Shown here: one piece after another, positions 53,188-62,033 of the stretch
How positions within the stretch are numbered: the first letter of the stretch is position 1
Layout of the letters: the number at the start of each line of letters is the position of its first letter
Origin: an uncultured Geobacteraceae bacterium
GTDB lineage: Bacteria; Desulfobacterota; Desulfuromonadia; Geobacterales; Pseudopelobacteraceae
DNA: 64,000 bases
Direction of reading: 5' to 3'
NCBI GenBank assembly: GCA_903875605.1
Contig: CAIQWT010000053.1
Span: 1-64,000, forward strand
Notes under the pieces: generated by a model
What the model saw: only the letters and a program-made list of their open reading frames with translations
What the model was told of the DNA's origin: nothing
Database searches by the model: none
Position numbers and translations under genes: made by a program

Positions 53188-53565
53188 GTGACTGACCGAA
53201 AACCCTTCAATACACCGTTAATCTGGCTGTTTCTCTGTGCCGGCCTGACTATTTTTATCCTCTGGCTGGCGCTGATGCCTGCCACCTCGGCACCAACGGG
53301 TCTGGGATGGGATAAATTGAATCATGCCGGTGCAATGGCCGTTGTCACCGGTTTTGCGTATCTGGCCTTTCGACCGCGCGCGCAGGCTGCCACAGCTGCG
53401 TTTTGGTACGGATCGCTTCTCGGTATTCTGATCGAAATACTGCAGGGTACTCTAACGACCACCAGATTTGCAGAGTGGAGTGATGTTGTCGCCGACCTGA
53501 TCGGGGCCGGCTTTGCCCTGATTGTGATAAAAATATACCAACGCAGAACAGCACCAACACGGTGA
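53188..53565 (+). CDS. VanZ-like family membrane protein
   Basis: 125 residues with four hydrophobic segments: LIWLFLCAGLTIFILWLALMP, KLNHAGAMAVVTGFAYLAF, AAFWYGSLLGILIEILQGTL and VVADLIGAGFALIVIKIY. The DKxxHAxAF-like KLNHAGA and the E-x-x-Q-x-x-x-x-x-R pattern EILQGTLTTTRFAEWSDVVAD identify VanZ-like proteins. They are often found in exopolysaccharide and exosortase loci; function not established. GTG start four bases after the Wzz stop, so it belongs to that operon. Confidence 0.88.
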   Translation: MTDRKPFNTPLIWLFLCAGLTIFILWLALMPATSAPTGLGWDKLNHAGAMAVVTGFAYLAFRPRAQAATAAFWYGSLLGILIEILQGTLTTTRFAEWSDVVADLIGAGFALIVIKIYQRRTAPTR

Positions 53566-53643
53566 CGTTGCTCCATTTCCCTCCTTGCCATCCCCACTAC
53601 AAACAGGCATAATACCCACCATTTTACTAGCGGAGTTTATCGT

Positions 53644-55125
53644 ATGGCATTACGCGTCTACAACACCTTTACCGGTGAAAAAGAGCTCTTTGTTCCACTC
53701 ACCCCCGGCAGAGTCGGGATGTACGTCTGCGGTGTAACGGTCTATGATTACTGCCATATCGGACATGCCCGTGCCGGAGTGGTATTCGACATCATCTTCC
53801 GCTACCTGAAATACGCCGGTTTTGATGTCACCTATGTCCGCAATTACACAGATATCGATGACAAAATCATCAATCGCGCCAATCAGGAAGGCACTGATTA
53901 CCGCACAATAGCAGACCGCTATATTCAGGCTTTCGATGAGGATATGGCCAAGCTTGGACTGGCCAAGCCGACGGTAGAGCCGAAGGCTACCGATCATATC
54001 GGTGGAATCATCAGCATCATCGAAACGCTTATCGCCAAGGGACACGCTTATGCTTCTGATGGAGACGTGTATTACGCTGTGGAGACCTTTCCTGATTATC
54101 TCAAACTGTCCGGACGGAATCTGGAGGATATGCAGGCGGGCGCCAGGGTAGAGGTGGGTGATAAAAAACGCCATCCAATGGACTTTGCCCTCTGGAAGGG
54201 GTCAAAGCCCGGAGAACCATGGTGGCAATCCCCCTGGGGAGAAGGTCGCCCAGGATGGCATATCGAGTGTTCCGCAATGAGTATGGAATTTCTCGGTAAA
54301 ACATTTGACATCCATGGTGGCGGCAAAGATCTTGTGTTCCCCCACCATGAAAATGAAATTGCCCAGTCGGAAGGCGCGAACGGCTGCCAGTTTGTTCGTT
54401 ACTGGCTCCATAACGGATTCGTAAATATCAATGCCGAGAAAATGAGTAAGTCACTGGGGAACTTTTTTACCATCCGCGAGGTGCTGAAAAAGTATGATCC
54501 GGAAACACTCCGTTTTTTCATTCTTTCGGCTCACTACCGCTCACCTATAGATTTCTCGGATCAAAACCTTGATGAAGCCCAGTCAGGGTTGGAACGGATC
54601 TGTTCCTGCCTGGCCGCTCTCGATGAAATTCTGAATAGCCACCCACGGTCGTATGAAACTGCAGTTTCCGACAATCTGACACAGATAGGTCTGGAACTGC
54701 AGGAAAAGGTTAATCAGTTTTTGCCACGTTTTGCCGAAGCGATGGACGACGATTTTAACGCGGCACAAGCTCTGGGCATTCTATTTGAAACAGTACGGGC
54801 AGCCAACCGCTTTCTGGCGGAGACGAAGGCTATAACAGCGGCCCCTTTGATATTGATAGCGAATGTCCGGGATCTGTTTGTGGAGGCCGGAAGTGTCTTG
54901 GGGCTATTTACGACTCCTCCGGCACTATGGTTGGAGGGTGTCAAGGCTGCCAGAACCAGTCAGCTTGAATTGACGCCTGACGAAATAGAGCTGCTGATTT
55001 CTGAACGAGCTGCTGCCAGGATCGCAAAAAATTTCAAGCGCGGCGACGAGATCCGCGACCTGCTACTGGCAAAAGGGGTTCATTTGCTGGATTCAACGCA
55101 GGGAACGACGTGGGACGTAAAGTAG
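53644..55125 (+). CDS. cysS: Cysteinyl-tRNA synthetase
   Basis: 493 residues, class I synthetase. [28 protein letters not shown] contains the zinc-binding Cys and the HIGH motif, [57 protein letters not shown] with the other zinc ligands, and [17 protein letters not shown] as the KMSKS loop near residue 266. It charges tRNA-Cys. CGGAGTTTATCGT precedes the ATG. It is co-directional with the polysaccharide genes but functionally separate; no terminator was seen between them. Confidence 0.98.
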   Translation: MALRVYNTFTGEKELFVPLTPGRVGMYVCGVTVYDYCHIGHARAGVVFDIIFRYLKYAGFDVTYVRNYTDIDDKIINRANQEGTDYRTIADRYIQAFDEDMAKLGLAKPTVEPKATDHIGGIISIIETLIAKGHAYASDGDVYYAVETFPDYLKLSGRNLEDMQAGARVEVGDKKRHPMDFALWKGSKPGEPWWQSPWGEGRPGWHIECSAMSMEFLGKTFDIHGGGKDLVFPHHENEIAQSEGANGCQFVRYWLHNGFVNINAEKMSKSLGNFFTIREVLKKYDPETLRFFILSAHYRSPIDFSDQNLDEAQSGLERICSCLAALDEILNSHPRSYETAVSDNLTQIGLELQEKVNQFLPRFAEAMDDDFNAAQALGILFETVRAANRFLAETKAITAAPLILIANVRDLFVEAGSVLGLFTTPPALWLEGVKAARTSQLELTPDEIELLISERAAARIAKNFKRGDEIRDLLLAKGVHLLDSTQGTTWDVK

Positions 55126-55219
55126 GGTTGCAAAGTCGTTTTTGGCTGATATAATCTGATACTGGCACTGATAGACGGGTAAATGCGTTAACGAAATCAT
55201 ACATCTGAAGGGGTTCTGT

Positions 55220-56845
55220 GTGGATCGGGAGTGTTGCTGGTACAGGGACGTTATTGAACAGGCCGATTGCCCGAATATCAGTGAGGGCGAAGAGGAACTG
55301 CTTATTTTAAAACATCAGCGCTTGACTGAAAAGTGCTGTGACTGCCCTGTCTTCATTGAGAGCCTGGCCCGGTTGCATGACTCCGCCAACCCATTGGCAA
55401 CAATTCTCTCCGAAGTATTGAGTGAAAACTGTCGGCAGAAAAACCAGATTCAGTCACTGGTTAGTTTTCTCGATAGCAAAACCCTTGAAATTCGTTTTTT
55501 ACACGAACTCGGCTCTATTCTGCAAAGTTCGGTCGATCTGGATGAAGTGCTTTCTGTGGCACTGACCGCCATTACTGCCGGTAAGGGCTTCGGCATGAAC
55601 CGTGCCTTCCTGCTTTTGTGTGATCGCGAGGAGGGTGTCCTTAAAGGCTATATAGGGATCGGTCCACGTAACATGGAGGAAGCCAGTCAGGTCTGGGATG
55701 AAATTATCCAGAACGATATGGATCTGCAGACTCTGGCTCAGAACTTCCGTCTGAACAAGCTCTCCTCAGAACGAGCAAAGTTTCAGGATGTACTGGAACA
55801 GTTAACAATTCCGCTTACCGATAAAAATCATATAGTCATCAAAGCGCTAGACGGGAAACGTCCGATAATGGTCGAGGGTGCTTACCAGCGAACGGATGTC
55901 CCATCTGAACTGTCTCGCCTACTGGGTGTTGAAACCTTTCTGCTGCTGCCGCTTGTTTCGCGCAATCGCTGTATCGGTATTATTATTGCCGATAACTGCA
56001 TCACTCACCGAAGCATAACTGAAGAGGATATGCGTTCGCTCGAAACATTCGGTTTTCCGGTTGCATTTGCAATTGAGCGCGCATCTCTCTACGACAAGCT
56101 GCATGTTGAACTTAATCGCGTTACCGAAGCGGGAAGAAAGCTGAAAGAGCAGCAGGAGTTAATAGTCCGGATGGAGAATATGGCTCTGGTCGGGCGCATT
56201 ACATCCAGTATCGCTCATTCAGTGCGCAACCCTTTGATGGTTATCGGAGGATTTGCCCGTTCGATGCTGAAAAACAGTCCCGTGTCCGATCCCAAGCGGA
56301 GTTTCATCGAGTCAATTGTTGCGGAAACTCGGCAGCTCGAAGGCGTGCTTGATGAAATTCTCAACTATTCCGATTCATTATATCCTACTCGCGATTTCTG
56401 GGATGTAAACCAGTTGATTGAAGGAGCTTTGCGCGATACTGCGGACATTATGAAATCACTAGGGTATGCCACCGGCTATACTCCCGGCCATGCCATGCTC
56501 CCGGTATATATAGACTTCAAACAGCTCTCTTACTGTCTTCGGACTGTGCTGCAAAACGATATCAATGGTACCGGCTCAGACCGATCAATTGCTATCAGTT
56601 CCCAGAGCGGTGAAAATTGTGTCATCCTCAGGATTGAGGATCACAGCCGTCACACATCACAGATTGAGCTTGACCACCTGCTGATACCCTTTTCTGAATC
56701 TCGAGACCTTGGAACCGGCCTCGGCCTCGCGCTATGTAAAACAATGCTTGAAAAGCAGGGGATTCCTTTTGTTGCTCAGGCCGGTCTCATTGAAGGAATC
56801 CTTTATACAATCACACTTCCCACCTGTAAGGAGGAACAGCCATGA
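55220..56845 (+). CDS. GAF-domain sensor histidine kinase with Cys-rich N-terminus and degenerate ATP lid
   Basis: 541 residues; GTG start behind GAAGGGG. The N-terminal 45 residues hold six cysteines (5, 6, 17, 39, 40, 42; ECCW, ADCPN, EKCCDCP), a possible metal or Fe-S site. A GAF domain follows (about 85-290; LHELGSILQSSVDLDEVLSVAL). The H-box ITSSIAHSVRNPLMVIGGFAR has the phospho-His near 333. The HATPase region keeps the F/G2 box (IPFSESRDLGTGLGLALCKTM) but the N-box reads LQNDINGT and the G1 box EDHSRHT, both far from consensus, so ATPase strength is doubtful. The response-regulator gene overlaps by four bases (ATGA), so this is a cognate pair. No membrane helix. Confidence 0.9.
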   Translation: MDRECCWYRDVIEQADCPNISEGEEELLILKHQRLTEKCCDCPVFIESLARLHDSANPLATILSEVLSENCRQKNQIQSLVSFLDSKTLEIRFLHELGSILQSSVDLDEVLSVALTAITAGKGFGMNRAFLLLCDREEGVLKGYIGIGPRNMEEASQVWDEIIQNDMDLQTLAQNFRLNKLSSERAKFQDVLEQLTIPLTDKNHIVIKALDGKRPIMVEGAYQRTDVPSELSRLLGVETFLLLPLVSRNRCIGIIIADNCITHRSITEEDMRSLETFGFPVAFAIERASLYDKLHVELNRVTEAGRKLKEQQELIVRMENMALVGRITSSIAHSVRNPLMVIGGFARSMLKNSPVSDPKRSFIESIVAETRQLEGVLDEILNYSDSLYPTRDFWDVNQLIEGALRDTADIMKSLGYATGYTPGHAMLPVYIDFKQLSYCLRTVLQNDINGTGSDRSIAISSQSGENCVILRIEDHSRHTSQIELDHLLIPFSESRDLGTGLGLALCKTMLEKQGIPFVAQAGLIEGILYTITLPTCKEEQP

Positions 56846-57216
56846 GTAGACTATTAGTCGTAGACGATGAAGCCAATATCCGGTTGCTTTACGCAGAAGA
56901 GTTGAAGGATGAAGGGTATGAGGTGGTGACGGCAGCCAGTAGCGCCGAGGCGTCTGAAAAACTGCAGGGTTGTACATTTGATCTGGCTATTCTGGATATC
57001 AAGCTGAAGAACGAAAGCGGCATTGAGCTGCTGCAGCGTCTGGTTAAGGAACGTCATGATATGCCTGTGATACTCTGCTCGGCATTTTCCTGTTACAAGG
57101 ACGATTTTTCAGCCTGGCTTGCAGATGGCTATGTGGTGAAGTCGGGTGATCTTACCGAGCTGAAACAGGAGATAGCCAGGGTGCTGGCCAAGAAGGCGCT
57201 TAAAGCCAGAGGATGA
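56842..57216 (+). CDS. Single-domain response regulator
   Basis: 124 residues, a receiver domain only: LLVVDDEANIRLL (acidic pocket), phospho-Asp52 in LAILDIKLKNESG, ILCSAFS (switch Ser) and YVVKSGDL (Lys). No output domain, so it acts as a phosphorelay intermediate or by binding a partner. AAGGAGGAACAGCC before the ATG is a strong site inside the kinase gene. Cognate to the kinase upstream; a bifunctional nucleotidyltransferase gene follows after 41 bases. Confidence 0.92.
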   Translation: MSRLLVVDDEANIRLLYAEELKDEGYEVVTAASSAEASEKLQGCTFDLAILDIKLKNESGIELLQRLVKERHDMPVILCSAFSCYKDDFSAWLADGYVVKSGDLTELKQEIARVLAKKALKARG

Positions 57217-57257
57217 TGGGTGAGGGCGCCATGTATCAATAATATGAAGGAGAAATT

Positions 57258-59762
57258 ATGAAAGCTGTCATTATGGCGGGGGGCTTCGGTACCCGCATTC
57301 AGCCGCTTACCGGCAGTATGCCAAAACCGATGATTCCGCTTTTTAATCGTCCGATCATGCTTCATATCGTCGAACTCTTAAAGAAGTACGATATCACCGA
57401 TATCGTCATGCTGCTCTATCATCAGCCTTTCTATATCAAAAACTTTTTCCGTGACGGTTCTGATTTCGGCGTCAAGATCACTTATGTGAACCCGATTGCC
57501 GATATGGGTACGGCGGGTGCGGTCAAGGCAGCCGAGAAGTATCTGGACGAGCGCTTTATGGTTATCAGCGGTGATCTCCTGACGGATTTCAACCTCCAAA
57601 AAATTCTTGATTTTCATTCAGACCATAAAGCCAAAGCCACGATTACTCTTACCTCTGTCAAAGATCCTCTCCAGTTCGGTGTTGTGATTACAGACAAGGA
57701 AAAACGTATTACCCAGTTTCTGGAAAAGCCGGGTTGGGGCGAGGTGATTTCCGATACAATCAACACAGGAATCTATGTGCTGGAGCCGGAGATTTTGAAA
57801 TACATTCCGGTGGGAGAAAATTTCGATTTTTCACAGGATCTTTTCCCGCTGATGTTGAAAAAGAAAGATGCCCTGTATGGTGTGACCGCCAAGGGCTACT
57901 GGCGGGATATCGGCAATACGGATTCCTACCGCGAAGCGTATCACGATATTTTTAAAGGCAGAGTCAACTTGAAGATCGATGAACCGCGACAGGATGCGGT
58001 TGGTAAGGATCTGCGAGTTGGTGCTGATGTGAAGTTGGAAAATGCCGCCGGGTTGGAGGGTATGGTCGTGATCGGCGACAACAGCCAGGTCCTTGGCGAC
58101 GTTCGCATAAAGGACTCCGTTATCGGCCGTAACTGTACAATCGAAGCTGGTGTCAGACTCAACCGATGCATTGTATGGGACAACTCGTATGTTAAAAAAG
58201 GAGCAAAGATAACGGATAGCGTCATCTGCTCCAATGTACGTATTGGTCAGGGTGCGATCCTTGAAGAGGGAACAATTGTTGCCGATGAAACATCGGTAGG
58301 AGACGAAGCCGTTATCAAGGCGGATGTTAAAATCTGGCCCAAGAAGACCATTGAGGCCGGTGCAACAGTTACCTCCAATATGATTTGGGGCGAAAAATGG
58401 AAAAAGGCGCTGTTTGAGGGAGCTATCATCAAAGGGCTCTCCAATGTGGAGTTAACCCCCGAATTCTGCGCCAAGCTAGGCTGCGCCTACGGCACCTCGC
58501 TTCCCAAAGGGAGTTTTGTTCTTGGTGGGCGCGATTCCAATCCCTCATCCCGCATGCTCAAGCGTTGTTTCATGGGTGGCCTGCTTTCGGCTGGCATCAA
58601 CGTGCGCGATATGAAGATGACTTCACTGCCGCTGGTCCGCTATAAATTGAAGACATTTGGCGAGGTTGGCGGTGTCCATTTTCGCCAGGCTCAGGATGAT
58701 CCTGCGGCGCTGGAGATCGTTTTTCTGGATGGCGACGGCCTTGACTTTTCCAGTAACATGGGGAAGAACGTAGAGCGTACTTTCTTCAAGGAAAATTTTC
58801 GCCGTGCCCACCATACTGAGCCTGGTGTCATCACTGATATCAATAATGTGGGTGATTTCTATCGGGAAGGGTTTTTGCGGGCGCTTGATCGTGAAATACT
58901 GAAAAAATCTGCTTTCACGGTTGTTGTGGACTTTAATTTCTCCCCTTCCAGTCAAGTGCTGCCGCAACTTTTAAATGAGCTTGGTTTCTCGGTTATCGCT
59001 TTAAATGCTTATGTTGATGAGGGCAGGGGAGTCCAGATTAAGGAAAAAGAGCTGGCCTTGAATCAGCTTTCTGCAATTGTGTCGTCACTGGGGGCTCAGG
59101 CCGGATTCTGGCTTGACACTTCTGCCGAAGCAATTACTCTGGTTGATGAAACAGGTCGCATTTGTACCGGTATAGAATTGCTTTCCCTGACGGTTGCGTT
59201 GCTCATGAAAGTCGGGCAGAAAGGGACAATTGCCGTGCCGGTGCAAGCGCCGTCGACAATCGAACAGATGGTTGTACAGAAAGGATGTCAGGTCGTCCGC
59301 ACCAAGAGTTCGGATCGGGCCATGCAGGAGATAGCCTCCTCTTCAGAAATCGTACTTACCGGCACAACCGATGGCCGCTTCGCCTTTCCCCGTTTCCAGT
59401 CTGCTTTTGACGGAATGTTTGCCATCGCAAGGTTGATGGAACTGAGCGCCGCTGGAGGAGTAACGTTGTCGCAGGCTCTCCAGGGTGTCCCCCGCAGCGC
59501 CTTCCTTCAGACCAGCCTCCCCTGCCCTTGGGAAATGAAGGGCGGAATTATGCGCAAGATGAGTGAGGACAGCCTGGAAAAGGAGGCTACATTCATAGAC
59601 GGTATTACAGTGCATTTTGGCACGGAGTGGGTTTTAGTTCTTCCTGATCAGTATCTGCCTGTGGTGCACATTGTGGCGGAGTCCAGAGATCATAAGTCTG
59701 CACAGAAGCTGCTCAGTGAGTACGAAAAGAAAATTATCGCATGGAAGAAGGAGATGGTGTAA
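57258..59762 (+). CDS. Mannose-1-phosphate guanylyltransferase-like protein fused to degenerate phosphomannomutase domain
   Basis: 834 residues. Residues 1-235 are a sugar nucleotidyltransferase with MAGGFGTRIQPLTGSMPKPMIPLFNRPIM, the GDLLTDFNL metal site, EKPGWGEVISDTINTGIYVLEP and GYWRDIGNTDSYREAY, all intact. Residues about 240-375 form a left-handed beta helix (VIGDNSQVLGDVRIKDSVIG). Residues about 385-834 are PMM/PGM-like, but the phosphoserine loop TASHNP is replaced by HFRQAQDDP near residue 475 and the metal loop DGDADR by LDTSAEA near 618, so mutase activity is improbable. The first domain probably makes a GDP- or other NDP-sugar; the second may be structural or regulatory. AAGGAG precedes the start. 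The next gene begins six bases after the stop. Confidence 0.88.
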   Translation: MKAVIMAGGFGTRIQPLTGSMPKPMIPLFNRPIMLHIVELLKKYDITDIVMLLYHQPFYIKNFFRDGSDFGVKITYVNPIADMGTAGAVKAAEKYLDERFMVISGDLLTDFNLQKILDFHSDHKAKATITLTSVKDPLQFGVVITDKEKRITQFLEKPGWGEVISDTINTGIYVLEPEILKYIPVGENFDFSQDLFPLMLKKKDALYGVTAKGYWRDIGNTDSYREAYHDIFKGRVNLKIDEPRQDAVGKDLRVGADVKLENAAGLEGMVVIGDNSQVLGDVRIKDSVIGRNCTIEAGVRLNRCIVWDNSYVKKGAKITDSVICSNVRIGQGAILEEGTIVADETSVGDEAVIKADVKIWPKKTIEAGATVTSNMIWGEKWKKALFEGAIIKGLSNVELTPEFCAKLGCAYGTSLPKGSFVLGGRDSNPSSRMLKRCFMGGLLSAGINVRDMKMTSLPLVRYKLKTFGEVGGVHFRQAQDDPAALEIVFLDGDGLDFSSNMGKNVERTFFKENFRRAHHTEPGVITDINNVGDFYREGFLRALDREILKKSAFTVVVDFNFSPSSQVLPQLLNELGFSVIALNAYVDEGRGVQIKEKELALNQLSAIVSSLGAQAGFWLDTSAEAITLVDETGRICTGIELLSLTVALLMKVGQKGTIAVPVQAPSTIEQMVVQKGCQVVRTKSSDRAMQEIASSSEIVLTGTTDGRFAFPRFQSAFDGMFAIARLMELSAAGGVTLSQALQGVPRSAFLQTSLPCPWEMKGGIMRKMSEDSLEKEATFIDGITVHFGTEWVLVLPDQYLPVVHIVAESRDHKSAQKLLSEYEKKIIAWKKEMV

Positions 59763-59768
59763 CCGCTT

Positions 59769-61958
59769 ATGCCCAAACCCCTGGACGTGGTCATCGTATG
59801 GCATATGCATCAGCCGTACTACAAAGACCCGCTGAAAAACGAGTACGCCCTCCCATGGACTTATCTCCACGGTATAAAGGATTATTTCGACATGCCGGCA
59901 ATCATCGACGACACACCAGGCGCCAAGGCTGTTTTCAACCTGGTGCCGTCGCTGATTGAGCAGCTACTGGAATACGCTTCCGGTAGTGCAGTGGACCCTT
60001 TTCTTCAAAAAGGGAAAGCGGCTCCATCCGAGTTGAGTCAGGAAGACCGCATTTTTTTGCTGGAAAACTTTTTTTCAGCCAATAGACAGCATATGATCGA
60101 GCCTTCACGGCGCTATCTGGAGCTGCTTTACATGGCCGGTGAAGGTAAGCCTGGGAGTGCCGCAGAACGGGTCAGGCATTTCAGTGAGCAGGATCTACTG
60201 GATTTACAGGTTCTGTTCTTTTTAGCATGGACCGGCGAAGCGGCCCGTCGCCGTTATCCTGTTTTTGCCGATCTGGTTGCCAAGGGTGAAGACTTTACCG
60301 CTGCAGACAAAGAGCTGCTTTTTGCCACACAGTTGGAAGTTTTACAGGCAATAATTCCTCTGTATCAGCGGCTTCATCTTGAGGGGAGAATAGAACTTTC
60401 AGTAACACCGTACTATCACCCGATTCTGCCATTACTCTGTGATATAAAAATTGCCCAGACCGCTATGCCCCGGGTCACTCTGCCGGCAGCAAATTTCCGT
60501 CACTCCGAGGACGCTCGCGCCCAGATCCGCCGCGGGATCAGCTATTTCCGCGAGATTTTTGGTTTCACACCGACCGGAATGTGGCCTTCAGAAGGTTCCG
60601 TCAGCAATGAGACTCTGACTATAATTGCCGAGAGCGGTATTCGCTGGATTGCAACCGATGAGGAGATACTGGAGAAAAGTCTTGACGGAGGTCTTGGTAG
60701 TGGCAAAGAAAGGCTCTATAGGCCCTGGCGCTACAGTAGCAGTCGGGGAGAAATAGGAGCGTTCTTCCGTGATCATCAACTTTCAGACCTGATCGGGTTT
60801 ACTTACTCGCAGTGGGAAGCAGGACGCGCAGTGGAAGATCTGTGCGGTCGTCTAAACGGAATAAAGTCGCGCCTTGGCGGGGAAGGCCGTGTAGTCCCGA
60901 TTATCCTCGATGGTGAAAATGCCTGGGAATACTACCCTAACAACGCTTATGATTTTCTGCAGGGCATGTACAAGGGAATTGCCGGCTCTCCGGCTCTTCG
61001 TCTGAGCACTTGTGACGAAGTATTGAATGAGACCCGTTTCGACGGACGTTTGCATACAATTTTTCCCGGATCCTGGATTAACGGCAACTACGGCATCTGG
61101 ATCGGTCATCCTGAAGAAAATCTGGCCTGGGATCTCATTGCCCATGCCCGTGAAGCTGCTGTTTCCGCTAATCCGCTCGTTGCCGCAGCTCTTGCGAATG
61201 GAGACCCCTCCACGGACGCCACCGCTGAGATGATCTGCCGCTCCCTGTATGCCGCTGAGGGGAGTGACTGGTTCTGGTGGTACGGAGATGACCACTTTTC
61301 ACCGCACAGCGATCGTTTTGACCGGCTTTTTCGTCAACACCTGATGAATGTCTACCGGCTTCTGGGGCAGGACCCCCCTCGTGAGTTGCTGGAGCCTATT
61401 AAGAAGAAAAATCCTGCCGGTTTAATAAGAGAGCCGGCCGCATTTATTGATCCCGAAATAAACGGCAGGATTAGTGACTATTTTGAATGGCTGGCCGCCG
61501 GGTTGTATGACCTGACCCGCCAGGGCTCGGCCATGCACTCGTCTGACAGAATGCTGCAAAGCTTCTTTTACGGCTACAACAGCCGTTCTTTCTTTATCAG
61601 AATAGATGGGGTTCAGGATATATCCCGCCTACTAAGGGAAGACGATGTCCTCAATATCCACCTGATCTATGATCATGATTACCGATTGTCGCTGCAGATG
61701 AAACATGATGAGGGACTGCTGCAAATCAAGGAAAACGGCGTATGGACACCGACCAGCAGCTGCTGTCACTGGAAGATCGCTAAAACGTGTGAGATAAGTA
61801 TCCCACTCAGCTGCCTCAAGTTAACGGGAGGAAGCAAATTATTCGTTTCGGTGACACTGGTGCGCGATAATGAAGAGCTTGGACGCTGGCCGAGCGATGC
61901 GCCGCTAATGCTATATTATGCAGGGATGGATCTGGAGCTTGATAATTGGTTGATATAA
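59769..61958 (+). CDS. Glycoside hydrolase family 57 protein
   Basis: 729 residues. GH57 motifs in order: DVVIVWHMHQPYYKDP (motif 1, HQP) near residue 10, YYHPILPLLCD near 217, FTPTGMWPSEGSVSNET with the expected nucleophile Glu near 275, FFRDHQLSDLIGFTYSQW with the likely acid/base Asp near 333, and ILDGENAWEYYPNNAYDFL near 380. The C-terminal third is a non-catalytic beta-rich region. GH57 members are alpha-amylases, amylopullulanases, 4-alpha-glucanotransferases and branching enzymes, so the target is probably an alpha-glucan such as glycogen; the exact activity cannot be fixed. No signal peptide: cytoplasmic. In operon with the nucleotidyltransferase upstream. Confidence 0.93.
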   Translation: MPKPLDVVIVWHMHQPYYKDPLKNEYALPWTYLHGIKDYFDMPAIIDDTPGAKAVFNLVPSLIEQLLEYASGSAVDPFLQKGKAAPSELSQEDRIFLLENFFSANRQHMIEPSRRYLELLYMAGEGKPGSAAERVRHFSEQDLLDLQVLFFLAWTGEAARRRYPVFADLVAKGEDFTAADKELLFATQLEVLQAIIPLYQRLHLEGRIELSVTPYYHPILPLLCDIKIAQTAMPRVTLPAANFRHSEDARAQIRRGISYFREIFGFTPTGMWPSEGSVSNETLTIIAESGIRWIATDEEILEKSLDGGLGSGKERLYRPWRYSSSRGEIGAFFRDHQLSDLIGFTYSQWEAGRAVEDLCGRLNGIKSRLGGEGRVVPIILDGENAWEYYPNNAYDFLQGMYKGIAGSPALRLSTCDEVLNETRFDGRLHTIFPGSWINGNYGIWIGHPEENLAWDLIAHAREAAVSANPLVAAALANGDPSTDATAEMICRSLYAAEGSDWFWWYGDDHFSPHSDRFDRLFRQHLMNVYRLLGQDPPRELLEPIKKKNPAGLIREPAAFIDPEINGRISDYFEWLAAGLYDLTRQGSAMHSSDRMLQSFFYGYNSRSFFIRIDGVQDISRLLREDDVLNIHLIYDHDYRLSLQMKHDEGLLQIKENGVWTPTSSCCHWKIAKTCEISIPLSCLKLTGGSKLFVSVTLVRDNEELGRWPSDAPLMLYYAGMDLELDNWLI

Positions 61959-62033
61959 AATCAGGGGTAATGCTCATGGGGCAGGGATAGTAAATGAATC
62001 CTGCTCTCACTAACTTGCCGCTATGGAGGATAT

